Positions 1 through 6,857 of a DNA stretch of 9,233 bases are shown one piece after another. How positions within the stretch are numbered: position 1 is the stretch's first letter; the number at the start of each line of letters is the position of its first letter. The position numbers and the translations under genes were made by a program. The notes below the pieces were generated by a model. That model was not told where the DNA came from, did not search any database, and saw only the letters and a program-made list of their open reading frames with translations. The stretch lies in contig JAZUFN010000081.1 of NCBI GenBank assembly GCA_045640725.1, positions 1-9,233 on the forward strand, read 5' to 3'. This stretch comes from RGIG3528 sp045640725. Lineage in GTDB: Bacteria > Bacillota > Clostridia > Lachnospirales > Lachnospiraceae.

Positions 1-1
1 T

Positions 2-370
2 ATAATGTGCGTCCCTCTCCGTACCAGAAAGGTACTTGATGCTATTGATAGTCCCAATCTTCGAGTTATTTTAGATCCTATCAACATGCTTTCTGTTGAA
101 AACGAATCAAGGCATAACGAGATTGTTGATTTGGCCTTTGAGCTTTTTGGGGAGGAAATAGATGTAATCCATCTTAAGGATTATATAGTGGAAAACGGAC
201 AGATTATTTCCAGGCCTATTACCCTGGGTACCGGAAGATTTGATATTCCTCATCTTTTTGCCCGTATAAAGAAGGATAAGCCTTATATAAATGTGCTTTT
301 GGAAGACAGTATTCCTGAAAATGTGAATATTTCCAAGGCTTATGCTGAAAAAGTTTATGCTGAGTGTTAA
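2..370 (+). CDS. Sugar phosphate isomerase/epimerase-like TIM-barrel protein, 3' end only
   Basis: The frame is open to the left edge, so the start lies outside the window; an ATG at position 5 is probably internal. The visible 121 residues look like the C-terminal half of an AP-endonuclease-2/xylose-isomerase-like TIM barrel. The pattern is a beta strand ending in LDP (D24), a strand ending in HLKD (H56), a glycine-rich LGTGRFD turn (75-80), and a strand ending in LLED (E100). In this family Asp, His and Glu at such strand ends bind the catalytic divalent metal, so D24, H56 and E100 are candidate ligands by inference. Substrate cannot be read from this part; members act on keto sugars, inositol derivatives or hydroxypyruvate. 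The TAA stop is followed by 84 bases before nrdR, and I see no terminator there, so some read-through is possible. A DNA-repair endonuclease IV is less likely, because its metal-site signatures are not evident. Confidence 0.7.
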   Translation: MMCVPLRTRKVLDAIDSPNLRVILDPINMLSVENESRHNEIVDLAFELFGEEIDVIHLKDYIVENGQIISRPITLGTGRFDIPHLFARIKKDKPYINVLLEDSIPENVNISKAYAEKVYAEC

Positions 371-393
371 GTCTCGGAAGTAATACCCGATAT
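367..393 (+). promoter_or_regulatory. Candidate sigma-28 (SigD/FliA)-type promoter upstream of nrdR
   Basis: TTAAGTCT at 367-374 and CCCGATAT at 386-393 are separated by exactly 11 bases. The enterobacterial sigma-28 consensus is TAAAGTTT-N11-GCCGATAA and the Bacillus one is TAAA-N15-GCCGATAT. The upstream element matches 6 of 8 positions. The downstream element matches 7 of 8 of the Bacillus form. The promoter starts inside the stop codon of the preceding gene. No better sigma-A promoter is visible for nrdR, although TATACT at 391-396 could be a -10 with a poor -35. Confidence 0.4.
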
Positions 394-407
394 ACTAGAT
401 ATAGTGG
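392..407 (+). promoter_or_regulatory. Candidate NrdR box upstream of nrdR
   Basis: The 16 bases ATACTAGATATAGTGG match the published NrdR-box consensus acaCwAtATaTwGtgt at 13 positions and form a partial palindrome (5 of 8 pairs). The site overlaps the candidate -10 element and lies 47 bases before the nrdR start, a position suited to repression. NrdR normally binds two helically phased boxes. The best second match (413-428, centred 21 bp away) fits only 9 of 16 positions, so this is a single good box plus a doubtful partner. Confidence 0.4.
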
Positions 408-454
408 TTAGTGAACAATTAATTACATAAATATATCATTAAAGGGGATAGATT

Positions 455-910
455 ATGAGATGTCCGTTTTGCGGTAAGGAGAACACAAGAGTAATAGATT
501 CACGTCCTGCAGAGGATGGATTATCTATACGTAGAAGAAGGCAGTGCGACGAGTGTGAAAAAAGATTTACTACCTACGAAAAAGTAGAGACTATTCCACT
601 GGTTGTTATTAAGAAGGACAATACCCGTGAGCCTTATGACAGAGAAAAGATTACATCCGGTGTTTTCAGATCCTGCCATAAGAGACCTATTTCTGTATCT
701 CAGATTAATCAGGTAGTGGATGAGATAGAGAATGCCCTCTACAATATGGAAGAAAAGGAAATCCCATCATCTCTTATCGGACAGATGCTTATGGAAAAGC
801 TTCGTGATCTGGACCCTGTAGCATATGTAAGGTTTGCTTCTGTTTATCGTGAATTTAAGGATGTTGATTCCTTTATGGACGAGCTCAAGAGTATTTTGGA
901 AAATAAGTAA
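455..910 (+). CDS. nrdR: Transcriptional repressor NrdR
   Basis: NrdR represses ribonucleotide reductase genes when its ATP-cone senses high dATP/ATP. This 151-residue protein has the usual length and both family parts. The N-terminal zinc ribbon has cysteines C3, C6, C31 and C34, with the characteristic DSRP (15-18) and the basic run RRRRQC (26-31) before RFTTYE (37-42). An ATP-cone domain follows from about residue 49 to 139, beginning VVIKKDNTREPYDREK and including KLRDLDPVAYVRFASVYR. The start is supported by AAAGGGG at 441-447, seven bases before the ATG. The stop codon shares one base with the start of the next gene (TAATG), implying translational coupling. A candidate NrdR box upstream suggests autoregulation, although no ribonucleotide reductase gene is in the window. 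The identification is firm; the regulation is inferred. Confidence 0.97.
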   Translation: MRCPFCGKENTRVIDSRPAEDGLSIRRRRQCDECEKRFTTYEKVETIPLVVIKKDNTREPYDREKITSGVFRSCHKRPISVSQINQVVDEIENALYNMEEKEIPSSLIGQMLMEKLRDLDPVAYVRFASVYREFKDVDSFMDELKSILENK

Positions 911-2343
911 TGAATAAGAAATTAAAAGCAAAAAAAAGAACAAAAAAGAGGAGAGTCCTTAAATGGATTCTCCTTTGCCTTTGTATATATTGTTTATATA
1001 CCATGCTTGGTTCCACCATATATCATCTGCAGCATAAAAAGCTGAATAAAGCTGTGGCGGAAGAGATAGACAATACCATATACACCGGGGATTCTACAGG
1101 AAGCGAAAGAGTGCTTTGTATTGATGATAATGATGAAGCTCTCTACTGGAGATTACGCCTTATAAATGAAGCTAAGGAAGAAATCGTATACTCTTGTTTT
1201 GAAGTGCACGATGATGAAGCTACTTTTGACGTGTTTTCTGCTCTCTATGAGGCTGCTGAAAGGGGAGTGCAGGTAAAGCTGCTTTTTGATGGTATTTTTA
1301 CCGGGAAAAACATGGTGTTTTCATCGGTATTTAAGGCTTTGGCCTACCATGAAAATGTGACCATGAAGCTTTATAATATCCCTAATCTGATAATGCCTTG
1401 GCAATATTCCTTCAGAATGCATGATAAGTATATTATATGTGATAAAAACACATATATTTTGGGGGGAAGAAATACCTTTGACAGATTTTTAGGGTCATAT
1501 TCATCCACAAAAAATATAGACAGAGAAGTACTGGTATATGAGACAGATAAGGTAAAGGGCACTTCTTCGGTGAATCAGCTCCTGAATTATTTTGATAATA
1601 TTTGGGATTCCGCAGAAAAAGTTAATGTAGGTATTAATGGTCCTCTTATGAAAAAAGCAAGCAGGCTTATGAAGGAAAGAGCCGATAAACTTCAGGAACT
1701 TTACCCTAAAGCCTATGAGCCGGTGGATTTGTCACAGTATTCTATCCCTACCAATAAAATAACCCTGCTTAGCAATCCTACAGATGTTAAGAATAAAGAG
1801 CCTATTATCATGTATACTTTATATAAAATGATGAAAGACTCAGATTCATGTTTTATCCAAACACCTTATCTGATTATGGATGATTGGATGTATAAGGAAT
1901 TAAAAGAGAATGCCCTGGGCTCTGATATATCTATTATTACCAATTCTGTGGAAACCGGAGCTAATTATTTTGGATGTGGCGACTATCTTTTCGAAAAGAA
2001 AAAGCTGGACAGGCTGGCTATAGACAGATACGAGCTGGTGGACGATTCATCACATACCAAGGCCTTTTTCTTTGATGAGAGACTTTGTGTGATAGGCTCA
2101 TTTAATTACGATATGAGGTCTTCTTACCTGGATACAGAGCTAATGCTTGCCATTGATTCAGAAGAACTGTATGACTATCTCCAGCCTACACTGCAAAAAC
2201 AGATTGATAAAAGCAGACATATTGATAAAAATGGGAATACCACTACAGGACAGGAATATCAGGAAAGAAAAATGAGCATTTCCAGAAAAATAATTTTGTA
2301 TTTCTGTGGTGGAATAGGCCGCATTATAAGGCATTTGTTTTAA
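910..2343 (+). CDS. Membrane-anchored phospholipase D family protein, ClsC-type cardiolipin synthase-like
   Basis: This 477-residue protein has two PLD (HKD) active-site motifs: H171-x-K173-x4-D178, followed by GGRN, and H382-x-K384-x4-D389, followed by GSFNYDMRS. The GGRN...GSFN(Y/F)D pair and the flanking sequence (TELMLAIDSEEL) resemble E. coli ClsC more than the short ClsA type. Such enzymes transfer phosphatidyl groups to make cardiolipin, via a covalent phosphohistidine. The N terminus is very basic (KKLKAKKRTKKRR), followed by one hydrophobic helix at about 17-38, so it is probably anchored with the catalytic part outside the cytoplasm. The last ~20 residues are hydrophobic/basic and may also touch the membrane. 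Its ATG overlaps the nrdR stop and no strong ribosome binding site precedes it, so it probably depends on re-initiation by nrdR ribosomes. A terminator follows. Phospholipase or transphosphatidylase use of another substrate cannot be excluded. Confidence 0.85.
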   Translation: MNKKLKAKKRTKKRRVLKWILLCLCIYCLYTMLGSTIYHLQHKKLNKAVAEEIDNTIYTGDSTGSERVLCIDDNDEALYWRLRLINEAKEEIVYSCFEVHDDEATFDVFSALYEAAERGVQVKLLFDGIFTGKNMVFSSVFKALAYHENVTMKLYNIPNLIMPWQYSFRMHDKYIICDKNTYILGGRNTFDRFLGSYSSTKNIDREVLVYETDKVKGTSSVNQLLNYFDNIWDSAEKVNVGINGPLMKKASRLMKERADKLQELYPKAYEPVDLSQYSIPTNKITLLSNPTDVKNKEPIIMYTLYKMMKDSDSCFIQTPYLIMDDWMYKELKENALGSDISIITNSVETGANYFGCGDYLFEKKKLDRLAIDRYELVDDSSHTKAFFFDERLCVIGSFNYDMRSSYLDTELMLAIDSEELYDYLQPTLQKQIDKSRHIDKNGNTTTGQEYQERKMSISRKIILYFCGGIGRIIRHLF

Positions 2344-2357
2344 TTTATTATTATTAT

Positions 2358-2398
2358 GCATAGAAGAGTTGACAGCTTAATTCTTCTATGCTATTTTT
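2358..2398 (+). terminator. Rho-independent terminator after the PLD-family gene
   Basis: GCATAGAAGAGTT (2358-2370) pairs with AATTCTTCTATGC (2379-2391), giving 13 pairs including one G-T, around an 8-base loop. TATTTTT follows. It lies 15 bases after the stop codon. The loop and U-tract also contain promoter elements for the next gene (see the promoter at 2369-2397). Confidence 0.85.
2369..2397 (+). promoter_or_regulatory. Sigma-A promoter for comM-dprA, embedded in the terminator
   Basis: TTGACA (2369-2374, a perfect -35) and TATTTT (2392-2397, -10) are spaced by 17 bp, and TG at 2389-2390 gives an extended -10 (TGcTATTTT). The -35 begins at the top of the terminator stem and runs through its loop, and the -10 is the terminator's T-tract. 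The predicted start is near 2404, about 36 bases before the comM ATG. Confidence 0.6.
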
Positions 2399-2439
2399 AA
2401 TTTGCTTCGCATTTACGTTCGGGAGACTTAAGGAGAAGC

Positions 2440-3801
2440 ATGATATCTAGAATTAATACTTGTTCTATTGTTGGTACTAAGGCGTATTTAGTGCTGGTGG
2501 AAGCAGACATCCATAATGGTCTGCCTGATTTCAGGATAGTGGGAGCCGGTTCTTCTGATGTGAAGGATGCCAGGGACAGGGTTAAAGTAGGCATAGAAAA
2601 TGCAGGCTTTATTCTTCCACCCAAGCGTATTACCGTAAGCCTTATACCTGCTCCGCTTAAAAAGAGCGGTACTTCTTTTGATGCAGCTATAGCTGTTTCT
2701 ATATTATCTTCTTTTGGCTTTATCCATAGCGAGAATTTATCTGAATATATGATTTTAGGTGAAGTGGCACTGGACGGCTCATTAAGAGAGACTAATGGAA
2801 TTTTATTTTCTGTACTATTCGGTATTAGTAAGGGGATAAAGCGATTTATAGTACCTGAGGGTAATCTTAATGAATGTTCATTAATAGAAGATGCGGATAT
2901 AAAGGCTTTCAATAATCTTTATGATCTGGCAGTGTTTTTTAATGGTGATACTTCAGTAGCTATCAGCCCGGAAAAAGCAGAGATGCCCCCCTTTTCTTAT
3001 GCTGATTTTTCAGATATTAAAGGAGAAAAACAGGCAAAAATAGCCCTGGTGGCAGCCTTGGCAGGTGGTCACAGCAGTCTTATTTTAGGCGCCGGCTTGG
3101 ATTACAGAAGAAAGCTAATGGGACCTTTGGCAGGACTTATAAAGCAAAGTAAAGAAGATATCCTTTTAAAGGCTGCCTATAAGAGTATTTATGAGATTCC
3201 GGACATATCCGATTATGACATCTCAGGCATTCCCGTTAATTATTATAAAAACAGAAAAGCTTATACGGAAAGTAAAGAAAGGCTACCATTTTCTACAGGC
3301 TGTATAGAAGTATTTGAGGAGTGGGAAAGTGATGAGGATAGACCTTCAATATATAGCTATTATCACTGTAAATGCAGGGCAGAAGGCATTAATACCTGCA
3401 TATGCAGCCCCAGGCAGATAAAGGAAAGACAAAGCTATTTGTTTAAGCTTAAAAGTGAAAAAGCATTGGTTTCCATTGCCCTGGGGGATACAGAGGATAT
3501 TTCTTCGGAAAAGCTTAAAGAATTTTATGATAAAGCTATGCTGGCTCAAAGTATACGTTTTAAGGATTTAGTATTCAAAAAAAATGATGAAATAGATGAT
3601 AATTATGTTTATGCTTTATGTCCAATCAGTAGGGAAGCTGAGGATTATCTTAATGATTTTATAAATAAGATCAGCGTGGATTTCCATGAAAAGGTAAGGA
3701 TTATAAAGCTTGCCAGGACCTTGGCAGATATGGATGGACAGGAGAAAATAATGATTAAGCATATTAAATACGCCATAAAGCTAAGGGGGATATATGAATA
3801 A
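2440..3801 (+). CDS. comM: ComM/YifB-family Mg-chelatase-like protein with lost ATPase motifs
   Basis: The first ~190 residues are a clear ComM/YifB N-terminal domain (Lon-S5-like fold): INTCSIVGTKAYLVLVEADI, LPDFRIVG, then PPKRITVSLIPAPLKKSGTSFDAAIAVS and ILGEVALDGSLRE. The AAA+ part starts normally (DIKGEKQAKIALVAALAGGH), but the Walker A site GPPGSGKT reads GAGLDYRR (217-224), with R223 where the lysine should be. The Walker B region GVLFLDEL is GCIEVFEE (287-294), with its Asp replaced by Phe. The RxPHH loop and the GPLLDRID segment are gone. The cysteine cluster C310, C312, C320, C322 with SPRQIKERQ and the C-terminal LARTLADMDG helix remain. The length is 453 against roughly 500-510 residues. 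Ribosome binding site TAAGGAG (2429-2435) fixes the start, four bases away. Normal ComM is a hexameric branch-migration helicase used in natural transformation; this one probably does not hydrolyse ATP. The gene overlaps dprA by 8 bases. Confidence 0.85.
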   Translation: MISRINTCSIVGTKAYLVLVEADIHNGLPDFRIVGAGSSDVKDARDRVKVGIENAGFILPPKRITVSLIPAPLKKSGTSFDAAIAVSILSSFGFIHSENLSEYMILGEVALDGSLRETNGILFSVLFGISKGIKRFIVPEGNLNECSLIEDADIKAFNNLYDLAVFFNGDTSVAISPEKAEMPPFSYADFSDIKGEKQAKIALVAALAGGHSSLILGAGLDYRRKLMGPLAGLIKQSKEDILLKAAYKSIYEIPDISDYDISGIPVNYYKNRKAYTESKERLPFSTGCIEVFEEWESDEDRPSIYSYYHCKCRAEGINTCICSPRQIKERQSYLFKLKSEKALVSIALGDTEDISSEKLKEFYDKAMLAQSIRFKDLVFKKNDEIDDNYVYALCPISREAEDYLNDFINKISVDFHEKVRIIKLARTLADMDGQEKIMIKHIKYAIKLRGIYE

Positions 3802-4684
3802 TTTTTTCTTTCATTATTTGTCTTATCTGGATGGGCTGTCTGTAGCAGTTAAGTCATTAATCCTGGCTGAAAAGTCATTACCCGGGTATTTATACAATAC
3901 CTGTGACAATAAGAAATTATTTGAATTTTTTATGCAGCACGGAGTCAGTGAAAAAGAGGCCCATTATGCTGCCTGTAAAATATCGTTAACTGAATTAAAG
4001 AAGAGGGCCCGGGAAGATTACACTAAGCTGGAGGACATTCGTTTTATAGATTATTATCATAATGAATATCCATACAAATTAAAGAATATTTATAACCCTC
4101 CTTTGGGTATATATGTAAGAGGGAAGCTGCCGGATAAACAGATTCCCTGTGTGGCAGTTATCGGAGCCAGAGAATGCTCTGATTACGGCGTTAAGTACAC
4201 CAGACTCTATACAGATAAGCTATGTCAAAATAATATTCAGATCATATCCGGTATGGCCAGGGGGATAGACGGGATAGCAGGCAGGACGTCTGTAGCATAT
4301 AAGGATTTATCATTTGCTGTGCTGGGCTCCGGCATTAATTGTCCATATCCGGAGTGTAACAAAGACCTGTATGAAGCTTTGCTGCAAAATGGCAGTCTCA
4401 TATCTGAGTATCCCCCGGATACAAAAGCGCAGCCTTTCAGATTTCCCTACAGAAACAGAATTATTTCCGGCCTTAGTGATTGTGTGTTTGTAGCAGAAGC
4501 TGCTGTAAAGTCCGGATCACATATTACAGCATATTTTGCTTTAGAGCAGGGAAAGGATGTGTTTGCATTGCCCGGGCCTGTAGATTCGAAATTGTCAGAA
4601 GGCACTAATATACTTATTAAAAACGGAGCTTATCCGGCACTTTCTGTTGATGATATTTTACATTGTTTAAAAATTGTTTATTGA
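3794..4684 (+). CDS. dprA: DNA-processing protein DprA
   Basis: DprA binds incoming single-stranded DNA during natural transformation and loads RecA onto it. The 296-residue protein has a poorly conserved N-terminal ~100 residues (SAM-like region) and then the Rossmann-like core: VAVIGARECSDYG (120-132), SGMARGID (152-159), AVLGSGINCPYP (175-186), SEYPP (204-208), FPYRNRIISGLS (217-228) and an SGSxxTAxxALEQG motif near 240. The common GID..AHR reads GIDGIAGR, so the usual His is G163. It ends soon after the core, so the C-terminal winged-helix domain of longer DprAs is absent or minimal. The ATG lies inside the end of the ComM-like gene, with AAGGGGG (3783-3789) four bases upstream, so the two are co-translated. 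No other competence genes are visible; DprA is also widespread in non-competent bacteria. Confidence 0.95.
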   Translation: MNNFFFHYLSYLDGLSVAVKSLILAEKSLPGYLYNTCDNKKLFEFFMQHGVSEKEAHYAACKISLTELKKRAREDYTKLEDIRFIDYYHNEYPYKLKNIYNPPLGIYVRGKLPDKQIPCVAVIGARECSDYGVKYTRLYTDKLCQNNIQIISGMARGIDGIAGRTSVAYKDLSFAVLGSGINCPYPECNKDLYEALLQNGSLISEYPPDTKAQPFRFPYRNRIISGLSDCVFVAEAAVKSGSHITAYFALEQGKDVFALPGPVDSKLSEGTNILIKNGAYPALSVDDILHCLKIVY

Positions 4685-4727
4685 CAAACATAAGAAGATG
4701 CTTTATTTTTGTGACTATCGTTATAAT
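4681..4727 (+). promoter_or_regulatory. Candidate sigma-A promoter(s) for topA
   Basis: TTGACA at 4681-4686 overlaps the dprA stop codon and has TATTTT (4704-4709) 17 bp downstream. A perfect -10, TATAAT, lies at 4722-4727 but lacks a recognisable -35 at 16-18 bp. Either may drive topA, whose ribosome binding site AAAGGGG is at 4735-4741. No terminator separates dprA from topA, so read-through is also possible. Confidence 0.4.
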
Positions 4728-4748
4728 TATTCATAAAGGGGAATAAAA

Positions 4749-6737
4749 ATGCCGAAGCATCTTGTTGTGGTGGAATCACCGGCAAAAGCAAAGACAATTA
4801 AAAAATATTTAGGTGCAAATTATGAGGTTATAGCCTCCAACGGTCATGTACGTGATTTGCCCAAAAGCAGACTGGGTGTAGAAGTAGAAAAGGATTTTGA
4901 TCCTACATATATAACTATTCGCGGTAAGGGCGATATTTTGGCCAAGCTGAGACGTGAAGTCAAAAAGGCAGATAAAATTTTTCTTGCTACCGACCCTGAC
5001 CGTGAAGGAGAGGCTATTTCATGGCATCTGTCCCAGATGCTCAAGCTGGATGATAAGGAATATTCCCGTATTTCTTTTAACGAGATTACAAAAAATGCCG
5101 TTAAGTCATCCATTAAAAATGCCAGAGATATTGATATGAATCTTGTTGACGCGCAGCAGGCTCGCCGTGTGCTGGACCGTGTTGTGGGTTATCAGATTTC
5201 TCCTATTCTTTGGGATAAGATTAAGCGTGGTTTATCTGCAGGACGTGTACAGTCGGCTACACTTAGGCTTATTTCTGACAGAGAGAGGGAAATAAATGCT
5301 TTTGTTCCGGAGGAGTACTGGGATATTGAAGCCGAGATGCAATCCAAGGACATAAAAAAAGCATTTACAGCCGGCTTCTATGGTAAAAAGGACCAGAAGA
5401 TGAGCCTTTCATCCGAGGAAGAAGTAAATGAGGTATTAAAGGCTGTAAAAGGAAAGAAAATAAAAGTATCAGAGATAAAGAATTCCAAAAGAAGCAGAAA
5501 GGCACCGCTGCCCTTTACTACCAGTACACTGCAGCAGGAGGCCAGTAAGCAGCTGAATTTCTCCACTCAAAAGACTATGAAATCAGCTCAGGAGCTTTAT
5601 GAAGGAGTGGATATAAAAGGCGAAGGTACCATAGGTCTTATTACTTACCTTCGTACAGATTCCACTCGTATTTCCGATGATGCGGAGACAGCAGTAGAAA
5701 GCTTTATTAAGTCCAATTATGGTGACAATGAATATAATGATGCTGCTAAAAAGGCAAAGGACACCAAGAAGATTCAGGATGCCCATGAAGCTATCCGACC
5801 TACATATGTTGAGCTGACTCCTTCTATAGTAAAGGATTCTTTGCCCAGAGATCTTTTCAGACTTTATCAGCTGATCTGGAAGCGCTTTGTGGCGTCCCGT
5901 ATGTCAGAAGCTGTATATGATTCCATAAATGTTAAACTGGATGTAGGAGAGTATCGCTTCACAGCCTCATCCTCCACCCTTGTTTCCCAGGGCTTTATGG
6001 CTGTATATAGCGAGAAACAGGAAGAGGATGAAAAAGAAAAGAGTGTTGATTTATCCAAGCTTACTGAAAAAAGCGAAGTAAAGGTGACTGAGATAGTTCC
6101 GTCCCAGCACTTTACTCAGGCTCCTGCTCATTTTACAGAGGCTTCTCTGGTTAAAGCCATGGAAGAGCTGGGTATCGGTCGTCCATCTACTTATGCGCCT
6201 ACCATTACTACCATTCTGGGCCGTCATTATGTTATTAAAGAGCAAAAAAATTTATATATCACCGAGTTGGGTGAAGCAGTTAATGATATGATGCTGGAAG
6301 CTTTTCCTGAGATTGTGGATGTGAATTTTACAGCTACAATGGAGACTCTGCTGGATGGAGTGGCTGAGGGTACCGTTGAGTGGAAGACAATTTTACGAAA
6401 TTTTTATCCTGATTTTGATAAAGCGGTAAAAGAAGCCAATGAAAAGCTTAAGGATGTTAAAATAGAAGACGAGAAGACAGATATGATTTGTGAGCTCTGT
6501 GGTCGTAATATGGTTATTAAATACGGACCTCATGGTAAATTCCTGGCTTGTCCCGGCTTCCCTGAATGTAAGAATGCCAAGCCTTATTTGGAAAAGACAG
6601 GAGTGCCTTGTCCGAAATGTGGTAAAGAACTGATTATATGCAAGACCAAAAAAGGCAGAAGATATTACGGGTGTGACGGATATCCTGAGTGTGATTATAT
6701 GTCATGGCAGCTACCGAAAGTAGAACAGCAACAGTAA
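4749..6737 (+). CDS. topA: DNA topoisomerase I (type IA)
   Basis: This enzyme relaxes negative supercoils by passing a strand through a transient single-strand break. The 662 residues start with the Toprim domain: VVESPAKAKTIKKYLG (6-21, catalytic E9) and the acidic triad DPDREGE (D82, D84, E86). The catalytic tyrosine is Y300 in GLITYLRTDSTRIS. Other type IA landmarks are DAQQARRVLDRVVGYQISPILW, KRGLSAGRVQSATLRLI, QDAHEAIRPT and GIGRPSTYAPTI. Two C-terminal zinc ribbons are present: C581, C584, C601, C607 and C621, C624, C642, C648. Many Firmicute and E. coli enzymes carry a third repeat, so this is a slightly short version but complete in catalytic parts. The start is supported by AAAGGGG seven bases upstream. 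The gene follows dprA as in Bacillus and is closed by a terminator. Confidence 0.98.
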   Translation: MPKHLVVVESPAKAKTIKKYLGANYEVIASNGHVRDLPKSRLGVEVEKDFDPTYITIRGKGDILAKLRREVKKADKIFLATDPDREGEAISWHLSQMLKLDDKEYSRISFNEITKNAVKSSIKNARDIDMNLVDAQQARRVLDRVVGYQISPILWDKIKRGLSAGRVQSATLRLISDREREINAFVPEEYWDIEAEMQSKDIKKAFTAGFYGKKDQKMSLSSEEEVNEVLKAVKGKKIKVSEIKNSKRSRKAPLPFTTSTLQQEASKQLNFSTQKTMKSAQELYEGVDIKGEGTIGLITYLRTDSTRISDDAETAVESFIKSNYGDNEYNDAAKKAKDTKKIQDAHEAIRPTYVELTPSIVKDSLPRDLFRLYQLIWKRFVASRMSEAVYDSINVKLDVGEYRFTASSSTLVSQGFMAVYSEKQEEDEKEKSVDLSKLTEKSEVKVTEIVPSQHFTQAPAHFTEASLVKAMEELGIGRPSTYAPTITTILGRHYVIKEQKNLYITELGEAVNDMMLEAFPEIVDVNFTATMETLLDGVAEGTVEWKTILRNFYPDFDKAVKEANEKLKDVKIEDEKTDMICELCGRNMVIKYGPHGKFLACPGFPECKNAKPYLEKTGVPCPKCGKELIICKTKKGRRYYGCDGYPECDYMSWQLPKVEQQQ

Positions 6738-6747
6738 TCGAATTATT

Positions 6748-6785
6748 AAGAGAGCTGGACTTAAAGAGTCAAAGCTCTCTTTTTT
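6748..6785 (+). terminator. Rho-independent terminator after topA
   Basis: AAGAGAGCT (6748-6756) pairs with AGCTCTCTT (6773-6781). An inner GACT/AGTC helix can stack below the loop, and a run of T continues to 6785. It lies 10 bases after the topA stop and separates topA from codY. Confidence 0.88.
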
Positions 6786-6832
6786 ATGTGAATAGCAAGA
6801 AGGCAACTGCTGTTCTTAGGGTATTGTGAGAT

Positions 6833-6857
6833 AATATCATTGAATTGTATTGATATT
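6833..6857. repeat. Inverted repeat over the codY -35 region
   Basis: AATATCA (6833-6839) and TGATATT (6851-6857) are perfect inverted arms separated by 11 bases. The right arm covers most of the -35 hexamer of the codY promoter. It could be an operator; in such A+T-rich DNA a 7-base dyad can also be chance. Confidence 0.3.

Noticed and set aside
371..454. Terminator between the isomerase-like gene and nrdR
   Set aside because: No stem followed by a T-run is present; the only dyad (ACTA-gata-TAGT) is tiny and is better explained as part of the NrdR box.
2397..2912. 171-residue open frame on the minus strand
   Set aside because: It is entirely antisense to the well-conserved N-terminal domain of the ComM-like protein, has no recognisable family and no ribosome binding site; it is a shadow frame.
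4681..4727. TTGACA and TATAAT before topA as one promoter
   Set aside because: They are separated by 35 bp, far outside the 16-18 bp allowed; they must belong to different promoters if used at all.
6788..6798. GTGAATAGCAA after the topA terminator and GTGAATAGTAA (7760-7770) after the codY terminator
   Set aside because: A 10/11 direct repeat at equivalent positions is curious, and TGAATAG occurs again at 7913-7919, but the strings are short, show no symmetry and have no known function.
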